Assembly (NCBI GenBank): GCA_963693085.1
Contig: OY856409.1
Span: 1,338,978,915 to 1,339,042,914 of the forward strand
DNA: 64,000 nt
Reading direction: 5' to 3'
DNA from: Alisma plantago-aquatica
Taxonomy: Eukaryota; Streptophyta; Magnoliopsida; Alismatales; Alismataceae
Shown here in pieces: positions 1-10,099 of the stretch; positions within the stretch are counted from its first letter, which is position 1; the number at the start of each line of letters is the position of its first letter. The notes beneath the pieces were generated by a model that was not told where the DNA came from, ran no database searches, and saw only the letters and a program-made list of their open reading frames with translations. Made by a program: the position numbers and the translations under genes.

Positions 1-1545
1 AAAACCATATGGAACCCTATCATCACCAAATTTAACAATTACCTATCCTCGTGGAGACTAACTTCCTAAATTTAGCTGGTAGACTTACAGTCCTCAATTG
101 CCCGCTCACATCACTGATCACCTATAATCTTAGTTGTATCCCCCCTGCTCCCATCCATATAGGAAACAAAATCCATTTGGTAAACTGGGACATTGTTAGT
201 ACATCAAAAAATATGACGGATGGGGTATTATCAACATTGGTACGCATGCCATTTGTTTGATCCTTAAAATTATCACAACACTTTGTTCGGATAGAAATTG
301 CATTTGGAAAGAACACATACTTGACAAATACTACCATTACAAAAATTCTTGGTAGAAAATCATGTATTTTGGAAACACATTAACCGTCACATACCCTCTA
401 TACAAAACCGCATTGTTACACCACCCCACATTGCCAACAACATCAAGTTCTGGAATGATCCCTAGTTCCGTGGACAATCCATCATTCACCAAACAATGCA
501 TCTCCATATCCCACACTCTATATCCAACATCACTACTGGTAAAACTCTAATATTGTTAGGAAACCAACTAGATAACATTCTCAAAAGAATGATTATAGCC
601 TCCTTCTTGGATATCATCCTAACATATCTTACTAGGCAGCTTGCAACTAATACTTGACATCACATCACATGGGAATGGGGCCCACATTCTCTCCTAATTA
701 AACATACCACTTTTTTACATAATGTGGACACCTATTCCCTTTCAAATTTTATCTAGAATATCAAGGGACCACATAAAATCAGACTCTCATTTGGCTATTT
801 AGTATTATAAGATCCCTACAGACAACAATATGAAGAAGAGAGGTTTTCATGGACTATTTTTTTTGCCTTCTGTGCTCCCAACATGAGGAAAATACTACAC
901 ATGTCTTCATCCTCTATCACACCTCTACCCTTCTTAGAAACCACTTCTTCCTTTTACAGAACTTGCACACACCAACGCTGACAACTATTCAACAAATATT
1001 TCAGATCTCTCAGTATAAAAATCAGGACACTTATGAAGCAAGCTATGTTGGCATCCTTGATATGGCAATATGGACTGAAAGAAATATTAGAAGTTTTTAC
1101 AACCAAAAGATCAACAACAATATATCATTCAAAATATCATAAATTCATATCACATATTTTTACATTACAGATTTTCAGGACAACACAAAGCAGAGTAAAG
1201 AGAGCGAGCATCCATCTGTACGTTTTGTAGATAAGACGACAACGGAAAGAGCTTAAACTATTGAGGAGATCCTAGACAAGACTAATGATTATTGATTGTT
1301 TTTTCTTTAAAGGCCTACTGCCGGGGTGCCTTCCCGTTATTTGCTTAATCTATCGTGCATTTAGCTCAATCATATGGACTCTTGACTCATAGTTTCTATG
1401 GTACTCCTGGTATTATTTAAACTATGACCCGTCTCCATCTAGTTGCCTTATATAATTTTTATTTTAACATGCGATTGTATGTTAGAATCAATTTATGCAA
1501 CTGCGTTTAATAAAAAAATAAAAATTCATAAAAATTTCATACTTT
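1..1545 (+). mobile_element. Degenerate 3' end of an L1-like LINE retrotransposon
   Basis: Plus-strand translation, with frame changes and stops, gives pieces typical of the C-terminal half of plant L1 ORF2. Around 51-260 there is a stretch with NLAGRLTVLNCPLTS followed by KIHLVNWDIV, matching the post-RT region. Around 450-480 there is an FWNDP-like piece. At 849-1142 there is a reverse-transcriptase zinc-binding motif of the form CLLCSQHEE..H with IWTERNIRSF downstream. The sequence after about 1300 looks like a LINE 3' UTR and ends in an A-rich tail near 1505-1545. The 5' part lies outside the window. No frame is long enough to be functional. The family assignment rests on motif recognition, not on a search. 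Confidence 0.72.
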
Positions 1546-3418
1546 ATCATCTGATTATACCTTATTAAACATGTACTAAGTAAAATAAGTACATCCACCA
1601 AACATGAAGGAAATTCACCACATAATCGGATCTTCTTTTTTACAGGAAAAAAAGGAATTGATCCCACCGTCGTGGTGGGAACTTTTCCTGTTTGGTGAAT
1701 CCAATCTTAAAAAATTATTTTTTTTGAAAAGTATTGCTGCGCATGGTGAGCTGGACTGTCTCATTCATAAAAAAGTTTTGGAGAAGAATAGAGATTCAAT
1801 CAAGGAGACCATTAGAGATATCAACTGGCAGAAATTTCTTTTCCGAAGGATTGGTTACATATTTAATGGTTAGTTGAATTTGGAATGCATTTGTTTGGGG
1901 CTCGTTCGTGCGTGTTTGACTGGTCCGGACGACTCAAGCACACAAAGATTTCAAATTGCCTTTCCCGTTTGATTAATCTGCTTATGACAGCTGTGACTTC
2001 TCTCATCCGGTCCCTACTTTAAACGACATAGGGTGTTTTTGCAAATAACAGGAATTATCTCAACGACGGTAACCATATAAGAATATGCAATGACAAGAAT
2101 TGTTTCTACGACTGTAACCATCCAAGAATTTTCAACTGAACTTTATACGATAGTCTTAGTTGGGACCTTGCTTGCAAGATGCTCAATCGAAATTTCACAA
2201 TACCCTAAAGAAACAAACCCAAAAGCAGTCACAATCATCTCGAACCCAGAGATCCATAAATCAGGATCCCGGTGCATGTAGATACAAATGATTCAATGAG
2301 CGTAAGAGTATCCAGAAATATTTGGAACATTTCAATCATTTTCAAGTAGTGTTCGATCAATTCACTAAATAGATTTACACTATGTATATTAGAATTAGAC
2401 ACATCTCGTACATTGTAAGAGTTTGAAATTATTAAATTATTTGAGATACAATATATATTGCATCGCATCGTCATATTTCACTAAAGAAAAGAGGATTGAG
2501 AATAGAGATAATAAATTACTATTCTGTGAATAAGGTGGACTGCAAGAAAAAGACGTAAATTGAAATTTGTGTCAATTAATGGCATATCAGCCACAATGTT
2601 ACGGAACAAGATCAACAAAAAGAGAAGCTACAAAAAAAATGATGATTGCTTCACTCCGTCAGCAACGTCAATGTGTGGATCTTTTCCAGTGTTATGCGGC
2701 GAAAACTAGTACTAGGTCCTCCACTTTCTCTGACATTGATTGTGCCATACTCTCGGACATAGCAACCATAAAAGACGACACCATGTAGTGGGTGAGTTCG
2801 GATTTGCTGTTCCTCTTTTCAAGAGGAGCAGCGTACTCCTTGTCTTGATTGATTACACTTGTAATGTAAATAAGGATGACGGGTTTAGATGTAATTTATT
2901 AACCAGCGTGTCAGCATCTTAAGGGAGGAGCAGCGTACTCCTTGTAAAATAAGGATCGGCAAATCCTGCAGCGTAGTGGGGAGACGGCTAAAAGTTAGCT
3001 CTCACTTTGGCATCCTTTATGAATACACAAGACATAATTTAAATTTAAAAAATAAAGACAAAAACTGTATGCAGCCTCGTGTAAAAACTTTCGTATATAG
3101 TACGACAATGGCCGATCCATATTTTAAAAATTGCAAGTAAGAATCATCACTAAAATCCATCGCACATCCTTTTATATATTCTTATTAGAATACTTTAGGA
3201 CGAATTTATAATTACAAAATCCTTAAAAAGGATACATCAAAAATTTTATACTTTCCAACAATTGTCATATTAGAATAAAAATTAGTTTGTATTATTACGA
3301 TTCCCATGTCTGTGAATATAATGTTTAAGAGGATTGGTTTTTTCCATTCAAAAAAAGCTAGAGGCACAACTTGTTGCACATTTTTCTTTTAATTTTTATG
3401 TAAATTTTAACCTTAACA

Positions 3419-3424
<6 letters not shown>
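1546..3424. other. AT-rich stretch without a recognisable gene
   Basis: I see no convincing gene here. The longest ATG-started frame is 1604-1873 (+, 89 codons). It has no motif I recognise, and its Lys/Phe/Ile-rich composition fits AT-rich chance. Small local repeats occur: an imperfect duplication of about 40 bp near 2048-2140, and a 20-bp direct repeat at 2824 and 2936. The stretch could hold old, unrecognised transposon debris. Confidence 0.5.
2824..2955. repeat. Pair of 20-bp direct repeats
   Basis: The string AGGAGCAGCGTACTCCTTGT occurs at 2824-2843 and again at 2936-2955, with identical sequence and a 112-bp offset. Each copy has weak internal symmetry (GGAG...CTCC). The function is unknown. 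It could be a footprint of a small duplication. Confidence 0.7.

Positions 3425-3485
<61 letters not shown>
3425..3485. repeat. (TA)n-(GA)n microsatellite
   Basis: A run of TA dinucleotides passes into GA dinucleotides immediately before the first X element. Similar TA or TA/GA tracts lie at about 3880-3960, 4322-4375, 4771-4820 and 5215-5249, so each X copy is bordered by such a tract. Apparent open frames here encode only Ile-Tyr or Arg-Glu runs and are not genes. Confidence 0.95.
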
Positions 3486-3487
<2 letters not shown>

Positions 3488-3877
3488 TCAGGCTAGTGTA
3501 CACTCGAGTGTACCAGAGGCATCGTACACCTCAGTCATTTTTGAAGATGCAATAAATTTTTGAAAAATCTAAATCGTTGATCTTCTTAATTATCATAAGA
3601 ACATACTGTATAATAAATTTTAGCTCATTTGGACACTTATATGTCGTGCATTTAAAGAATGCAAAAATCATGTATTTCAAATTAATTTTGTGCGTCGATT
3701 TTGTTGTCCTTGGACGAGTGACTTACACTCATCCAAATGAGTTTAAATTTTGTATGTGACCTAATATTATTGTAACCATGAAGATCAATGGATTAGATTT
3801 TGGAAAAACATGGTCTAGATAGGCAAACACCATTGGGGTGTATGGCGTGATCTGTACACGAGTGTATTCTAGCCTGA

Positions 3878-3879
<2 letters not shown>
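3486..3879 (+). mobile_element. MITE-like inverted-repeat element X, copy 1
   Basis: This is a 394-bp unit that starts AGTCAGGCTAG and ends in the reverse complement CTAGCCTGACT. Next to each end is the palindromic motif ACACTCGAGTGT or a one-base variant. The interior is AT-rich and non-coding. Two further copies (4376-4770 and 4821-5214) align along their full length, so the ends are well defined. Size, terminal inverted repeats, lack of coding and location in TA tracts fit a miniature inverted-repeat transposable element. The superfamily is not clear, because a TA target duplication cannot be told apart from the microsatellite. Confidence 0.75.
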
Positions 3880-3943
<64 letters not shown>

Positions 3944-3997
3944 GTGTGTGTATATATATATGTGCGTGAGTATATATATGTGTGTGTGTGTGTCTAT

Positions 3998-4318
3998 GGG
4001 GGGGCGTTTATTCAATACCTGCACGAGTAGCCTGGACTTTACTACCTATCAGCCAAAAGAGTAACTGTACAATCAGAAAAGTAATTGGTTGGACAAAAAA
4101 GTAACTATGAAGATAAGAATGTAACTATATGACTAAAAGAGTAAATCTGGGCAGAATACACAAGAAATATATATAATCATATTATTGAATCTACTGTTAC
4201 AAATGTAACTATCTATGCATGAAAAGTAGCAGTTTGCAAGATAAAGTAACCCTCTATATGTCAAAAGTAAGAAACTCCAAAAAACGTAACCAAAATAGGG
4301 GGCGGGTATTAGAGATGG

Positions 4319-4321
<3 letters not shown>
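3998..4321 (+). repeat. Repeat Y, copy 1 (possible second MITE family)
   Basis: This segment of about 320 bp begins at a G run and is rich in repeated AAAAGTAACTAT-like strings. It aligns over most of its length with 5251-5593. It ends GGCGGGTATTAGAGATGGATCA at a TA tract. It is non-coding. Its ends are less certain than those of element X because the two copies differ at both termini. Confidence 0.6.
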
Positions 4322-4375
<54 letters not shown>

Positions 4376-4377
<2 letters not shown>

Positions 4378-4766
4378 TCAGGCTAAAATACACTCAAGTG
4401 TATTCGGAGCAGAATACACTCAAGTAGTTTTTCACGATGTAATTTTTTTTTCAAAAATCTAATCCTTTGATCTTCTTAAACATCTTGTGAATAGCTCATA
4501 TACAAAATTTGAGCACATTTGGACATTTATATGTCATGTTATAAAGACCGCAAAAATTATGCATTTCAAATTAGTTTCGCGCGTCGATTTTGTTGCCCTT
4601 GGATGACTGACTTACACTCATCCAAATGGACTCAAAATTTGTATGTAGCCTAGTTATAGTATGACGGTGAAGATCAATGGTTTACATTTTGCAAAAAAAT
4701 AGTCTTGATATGCAAACACACTTGAGTGTATTTGTGCGATCTGTACACTCGAGTGTATTCTAGCCA

Positions 4767-4770
<4 letters not shown>
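4376..4770 (+). mobile_element. MITE-like inverted-repeat element X, copy 2
   Basis: This 395-bp copy is in the same orientation as copy 1, with the same inner sequence order (TTGATCTTCTTAA near the left, GAAGATCAATGG near the right). The right terminal repeat has decayed to CTAGCCAAACT. It contains an extra ACACTTGAGTGT palindrome close to the right end. TA/GA tracts border both ends. Confidence 0.75.
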
Positions 4771-4807
<37 letters not shown>

Positions 4808-4820
4808 GAGAGAGAGAGAG

Positions 4821-5210
4821 AGTCAGGCTAGAATACACTCGAGTGTACGGATCGCACGCATACACTCAAGTGTGTTTGCCTATCAAGACTATTTTTTATA
4901 AAATGTAAACCGTTGATCTTCACCATCATACTATAACTAGGCTACATACAAATTTTGAGCCCATTTGGATGAGTGTAAGTCACTCATCCAAGGGCAACAA
5001 AATCGACGCATGAAACTAATTTAAAATGCATAATTTTTGCAGTCTTCATAACATGAGCTATACATATCCAAATGTGCTCAAATTTTTCGTATGAGTTATT
5101 CACGATATGTTTAAGAAGATCAACGGATTAGATTTTTTAAAAAAATATTGCATCATGAAAAACTACTTGAGTGTATTCCGCTCCGGATACACTCGAGTGT
5201 ATTCTAGCCT

Positions 5211-5214
<4 letters not shown>
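4821..5214 (-). mobile_element. MITE-like inverted-repeat element X, copy 3 (inverted)
   Basis: This 394-bp copy is in the opposite orientation to copies 1 and 2; its interior aligns to their reverse complement. Both ends keep AGTCAGGCTAG / CTAGCCTGACT and the adjacent ACACTCGAGTGT palindromes. Copies 2 and 3 are only about 50 bp apart across a TA/GA tract. Together they form a large inverted repeat that could fold back on itself. Confidence 0.78.
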
Positions 5215-5250
<36 letters not shown>

Positions 5251-5255
<5 letters not shown>

Positions 5256-5593
5256 CTTTAATACTCACGCGGGTAGTCTGGATTTCTCTACCCGTCCTGC
5301 CTGAAAAGTAACTATATGGTCAGAAAAGTAACTCATTGGACAAAAAAGTAACTATATTGATAAAAAAATAACTATTCGATTCAAAAAGTAAATCTTGACA
5401 GAATACACATTAAAATAAATGTGTGATTATATATTTTTGTTATAGCTGTTGTAAATATAACTATGTACACATGAAAAGTAACAATTTATAAGATAAAGTG
5501 ACCATCTACATGGCAAAAGTAAGAAACTCCAAAAAATAACCAAAATAGGAGGCGGGTAGCTAGCTACCCGCGCACACATTGAATGAGCCCCCC
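5251..5593 (+). repeat. Repeat Y, copy 2
   Basis: This is a second, slightly longer copy of the 3998-4321 repeat, in the same orientation. Near its right end (5552-5571) lies a perfect palindrome with core GGGTAGCTAGCTACCC. It ends in a C run (GAGCCCCCC) that is the complement of the G run beginning copy 1, which suggests the element has inverted termini. No coding capacity is seen. Confidence 0.6.
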
Positions 5594-5735
5594 TCACACA
5601 CACACATACACACACACACATACACACATGCGCGTGCACACACACACACATAAAAACAAACAAACAAACACACACACACACAAACAAACAAATACACACA
5701 CATATATATATGTATGTATATGTATATGTATCGGT
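5594..5735. repeat. (CA)n-rich microsatellite
   Basis: CACACA runs are interrupted by AAACAAAC blocks, ending in a short TATATG tract. Low-complexity open frames on either strand in this interval are not genes. Confidence 0.95.
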
Positions 5736-6995
5736 GTAAGTCAGGAAAAATATTTGTAACTAAACACATAGAAAGGTTTGTTGTTTGTAGAAGGAGTACA
5801 AACTGCGATTTAAACAGTAAACATGAAAGATTATACAAGAGTTACTCTGAGACGTGCAGGATGCACTGTCTATAAGAGTATTTATGTGCTACTTGACGGA
5901 GAACGTCAGTGCAGTAGTCCCTGACAGTGACTACTCTCCCATGATCCAACAACGAGTGCCGACGTGAAGTGTGCACACACAATCACGATGACTAGCAAAA
6001 TGACAATCGGTAGAGACAAGAAGAAAGGAAAATAAGAGAGTTTTTCATCTCTTTCGAACGACGACAGACACTTTGTTAAATAACAAAAGAAATGTGCGTG
6101 AAAGGTTATGTTGTGGTTGGGGACTGCCCAAATGAACATGTGGAACATCGTAAAAGATGAGGCACATCTTATAATTGGTTTAGTGAACCTAAGGACAGAA
6201 CTAAGTCGGGGCCATGCCCACGCAAGGGGCTCCGGGAGGCTGGATTTGCACCCCCAACACGCAGGACACGACATGCACCGACGTGCCCGGTTAAAGGATC
6301 GGCCGACCCAAACTCAGTTGGGCTGCCCACCATGCACGTACAAAGCTCTTATCCATTTGTTTCCCTCAATTATCCTATGGGCAAGAACTCATATATAAGG
6401 AGGAGCAAAGTATCAAATTCCCTCAATATGAGACTAAACCATTGCCTTCTCTTTTGAAATATAGTAAAACACAACAATCCCTAATTATTTCAAAACAAAA
6501 CAAAATTAAAATTTGAGTTGACCACTGGAAGAACTTAAACAAATGGCATGCATAAGCTTTAGTAGAACTAAATTCTTTGAACCAAAGCATAAAGTAGATG
6601 TACGTAATTTGTAGAAGTTTGGTGGAACTATGTTCTTGAACCAATTCCTCCGTTGTCTGATTAGAGATACATTACTCACATGACATCCATAAAATCAATT
6701 ACCTTTCTTACAAATTGGCACCTTTAGGCCATGCGCCTACTAGGAAAATTCATGAATGCTCTAGATATCTGCCCAAATCTCAACAGGAGCGACCCCACTC
6801 CACACTCATATAGTTGGAATTTCATCAAGTATATATTGCAGTATATACACCACCATTAATGGCTATAAAATCTATTAAGAAATATATTCAACTTAATCAT
6901 TGTAAATTGTTGTTTGCATCATAAGAATGAGATACATTTATTACAACACATTGAGTCATCCAGTGACTTAGTTTTTCCCATTGAACCTTCTTCCT
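5736..6995. other. Unassigned region, probably old LTR debris next to element A
   Basis: No protein is recognisable. The segment lies beyond the 3' end of the minus-strand copia A, so an A LTR is expected here, but I could not delimit one with TG...CA ends. A plus-strand TATATAAGGAGG box at about 6390-6402 points the other way. This suggests the remains of an oppositely oriented LTR or another promoter-bearing repeat. Confidence 0.35.
6386..6405 (+). promoter_or_regulatory. Possible TATA box in orphan LTR-like sequence
   Basis: The sequence CATATATAAGGAGG is a good plant TATA context, and a pyrimidine-rich stretch follows it. No ORF follows within a kilobase. It is most likely the core promoter of a decayed LTR rather than of a gene. 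Confidence 0.35.
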
Positions 6996-7164
6996 GGGAT
7001 CAGCTTTCATGAAGGTTGGGTATCCATCACTTTGACTTTTTGTATGGGCATAATCCCATTCTCCTTGATGTATTGCTCACTAGTCTTTGACTTAGGGGCT
7101 TTGTCAGAGGATCAACCAAGTTTAATTATGACTTTACATAATCCATTGAGATTATGCTATCACA
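6996..7164 (-). pseudogene. Copia element A: C-terminal RNase H fragment
   Basis: Read on the minus strand from 7164, this continues the RNase H region of copia A that breaks off at 24931. A DYVKS stretch, one in-frame stop, the conserved DPLTK motif (about 7095-7113) and a final MGL appear in the order usual for the end of plant copia pol. The reading frame continues without a shift when the interval 7165-24930 plus one copy of TCACA is ignored. This is direct evidence that the two pieces were once contiguous. Confidence 0.8.
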
Positions 7165-8686
7165 TGTGATGACCCGACATCGAATCAAGCCAAATCACCA
7201 CCAGTAATAATTGTAGAATAACCATAAGCAGCGGATTAACAAAAATCACTAAAATTAAAATCATTTACAAAGAGATCCATTACCAGGAAACTCTTAAAGA
7301 AAGAACCAAAACTTTATATACATTGTGACTCACATTGTATATACATTGTACCATCTCATCTCGAGGATATCATATAATAGTTGCTTTGTCCAAACATATA
7401 CATAAGCAACATAAAACCTTGAGGTATATAAGCCAAAATCTCAGATCGTTCATAAAACCATTACATACTTACTCCAAGGACTTGAGAATACAGAGAAGAC
7501 ACATAGGACTTCTATCTACAAGACATGATATATAATACACTCAACCTGAGCTATTATTACTGCCCTTGTTGTTGTTGTTCTCCCTCTGTAGTAAGGTCTC
7601 TACCTCCTCGTCCACTTCCACCTAAAAATTGTGGATCTCACGGGGTGAGACAATTGTCCCAACGAGAGATATAACTCTCCGCCAACAATATTATTATCAT
7701 AGGTAAATAGAATAAAATTGAGCAGAGGTTCTTTTATATTAATAAGCAAGATTAATCATTATTTATAAGCAAAACAGAGCAATCTCATCCTTTAAAGTAA
7801 TGCAACTATCTATGATAGAGAAATAAATCATCTATTCACTTTATACTGAATATGAAGAACATGTTGGATCGATGGGCTCTAGAGGGGGGTGAATAGAGCT
7901 ACACACACTTCACAAAATCGATTAGACCACCAATTTAAATGAAGTGTAAAAACTAATGCAAGCAGCAATTTGATATCCTATTCTAGCATACAAAGCAAGG
8001 ATAAGAGATAATGAATATCATGCACTTGGACAGGTGGTTTAGAGTGGTTCCAAGTCCTAAACTTAGGAGCTATGTCAGTCCACTACCTAGAGTTGGTTAG
8101 ACTCTAGGATTTGCAACTTGGTCCTCTTATTTATCATGATAAGATTACAAGAAACATAAACCACACAACCAAGGGCTTAATTACACAAGCTAAGATCTTC
8201 AACCTATCCAAGGACTTACCCACAAAGCGAGATTCTTCAGCCTTCTACAAAGGACTTACCCAATCTCACCTTTGTCTTCAGCCTTGCAGGAATTACCTAT
8301 CTTACTTGAGCTTGCCTTGCACCTCTCCTTCACTTGGAGAGCTTGCCCACGTTTTCCCTTCACCAAGAGAGCTGGAGCAACGATCAATCTTCACTCTTGA
8401 AGATCAACAACACATCTTCTCCTTCACTCGGAGAAGAACAGCAGCAACTCCTCTTTCACTCGGAGAAGTGGCTTCAATCAATCTTCAATTTGATTTGGAG
8501 GTGGAAAGAAAGAAGAGAGAGCTTTACATAGCACAAAGGATAGCTCTCATACAAAGGAACCTATCTCACTCACGAATTTGTCTTGAAGGTAGAGAGAGAA
8601 AGGGGCTCAAGGGCTTGGAATACTCTCAACTAAGCTAGAACCAAGTTTGCAATGGAAGAGCAGCTTGGAATGAAGTCCAAGGGGTT

Positions 8687-8696
8687 CTATTTATAG
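8687..8696 (-). promoter_or_regulatory. TATA box of C 3' LTR
   Basis: The minus strand reads CTATAAATAG, followed by AACCCC, a standard plant TATA context. The same box is at 18393-18402 in the other LTR and at 21296-21305 in solo LTR D. Confidence 0.8.
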
Positions 8697-8832
8697 TTGA
8701 GGGTGGCCCTTTATGTTGTGGGACACTTGGGTACATAAGTGGTCATTTTTCCTTTAAGAAAACGGCTATATTTTTGCCCAAAACAATTCACCAACGGTCA
8801 TATTACTTTTTCTGCAAACTCCGTACAGTGCA

Positions 8833-9062
8833 ATCGGTCGAGTATCAATGGGTGTAACTCGACCGATCAGGTAGCAGGCAATTCGATGTTGAATTGATCG
8901 GTCGAGTTTGTCCTGAGGAAACTCGACCGACCATTCCAACTGGAATTGGCCTACTACCCAATCGATCGAGTTCTATGAGTGCACAACTCGACCGATTGCA
9001 ATCTTCAGAAAATCGACTCAGGATGATCGGTCGAGTTTCAGGGTGGGAAACTCGACCGACCA
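8833..9062 (-). promoter_or_regulatory. Four inverted-repeat modules in U3 of C 3' LTR
   Basis: The modules lie at about 8833-8867, 8896-8932, 8959-8998 and 9025-9062. Each has the arm ATCGGTCGAGTT (or a one-base variant), a loop of 10-14 bp and the arm AACTCGACCGAT. Loops differ while arms are nearly constant. In element orientation the array ends about 135 bp upstream of the TATA box. I infer binding sites for a dimeric regulator or an enhancer. A structural role is also possible. Confidence 0.85.
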
Positions 9063-9389
9063 AGTGCCTGAAATGGATTTTCTAATTTGCAATAAAAGTG
9101 ATTAGCACTTGATGAATTTTGTCCCAAACATTTTTCTCTTCTAAGTTACAAGCATATTCATCGTTACAAGTGATTACATTTATGTTCTAAGGTGATTTAC
9201 ATGGAAATCCTAAATTGCACACTTGTAGTCAATTTGGCTTGCACTTGGCCCATTCTAGGGCTTGTATATGTGATCCTTTTCATGTACCTAATGTCTGCAA
9301 ACAATCTTTAACGCACATGTTAGATACATATGAATGGAATGGTTAAGTCATTATCAAAATATAGGTAATGTACAACCTCTAGGTCAACA

Positions 9390-9403
9390 TTCTCCCCCTT
9401 TTT
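9390..9403 (-). promoter_or_regulatory. Polypurine tract of element C
   Basis: The minus strand reads AAAAAGGGGGAGAA and directly abuts the 3' LTR. It is the expected primer for plus-strand DNA synthesis. A nearly identical tract occurs upstream in the element at about 9701-9714, and a shorter GAGGGGGAGC at about 9502-9511. Confidence 0.85.
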
Positions 9404-10099
9404 GACAATGACAAACCATTCCTCAAACATATTGAAAAGGATAAGAAAATTAAACCTTTGCCTTGTGAATTAGGGGGATTCATGATAAGAACAATTGGAA
9501 TTGCTCCCCCTCAATTTATGCTTCCTCTCACCTGCATGTTAGGTTTTCTGTACATAGAAAAACCAAAATCCATGTAATATGTAATCCCTTACATGTCATA
9601 TGATCAATCAGCAAATTTACAAGAAAAGGATCACTTAGGAAAGAAAGCATAGTATTATCACCATAAAAACAATATGATTGAGTTTCAGACCATGAGATAT
9701 TTCTCCCCCTTTTGACATTATCAAAAAGGAAGGGGGTGTAGAAGAGCAAAATCTAGGTCTTCTCCAAGACTCAACCACACAGATATGCAAAAGATGATAA
9801 ACAACAGTGTAAAGGCATATAACATATAACCACAGAGGAGAAACATACAATCCAAGTCAGAATCAAAATATATCTCATCAAGCACCAAGCAGAAGATAAC
9901 ACGGATGAAATAGCCAAAGTGTAGCAATGATATTCCAACTCAGACATATGTTCTCATAAGCGACTACAACCATAAAAAGCGAGAAAACAGAGAATAAGAA
10001 AATAGTACATCTCAGACTAATGTGCCAGGATGTTGCTTATACAAAAGAGTCTAGAAAGATATATAATAGACATGCTAGACTATAATCTAAGACAACCTC
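9404..10099 (-). other. 3' untranslated region of element C
   Basis: This is about 700 bp of AT-rich non-coding sequence between the env-position ORF and the polypurine tract. It includes two additional PPT-like tracts (about 9502 and 9701). Confidence 0.7.

Larger units (their letters stand above)
7862..9389 (-). repeat. 3' LTR of element C
   Basis: This LTR is 1,528 bp with ends TGTTGG...TCAACA. A minus-strand TATA box (CTATAAATAG) lies at 8687-8696, so U3 is 8697-9389 and R/U5 is below it. U3 contains four inverted-repeat modules at 8833-9062. A 175-codon frame at 8111-8638 runs antisense to the element and recurs in the other LTR. I read it as a by-product, because it starts with TTG and is explained by LTR duplication. 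Confidence 0.95.

Noticed and set aside
1604..1873. 89-codon ATG frame as a possible host gene
   Set aside because: No motif, no introns or neighbours to support it, and an AT-rich composition expected by chance.
5427..5838. Cys/Val-rich open frames opposite the CA repeat
   Set aside because: Low-complexity translation of a CA/TG microsatellite.
8111..8638. 175-codon open frame, repeated at 17817-18344
   Set aside because: It is antisense to element C, starts with TTG, and its conservation is fully explained by LTR duplication; no domain is recognisable.
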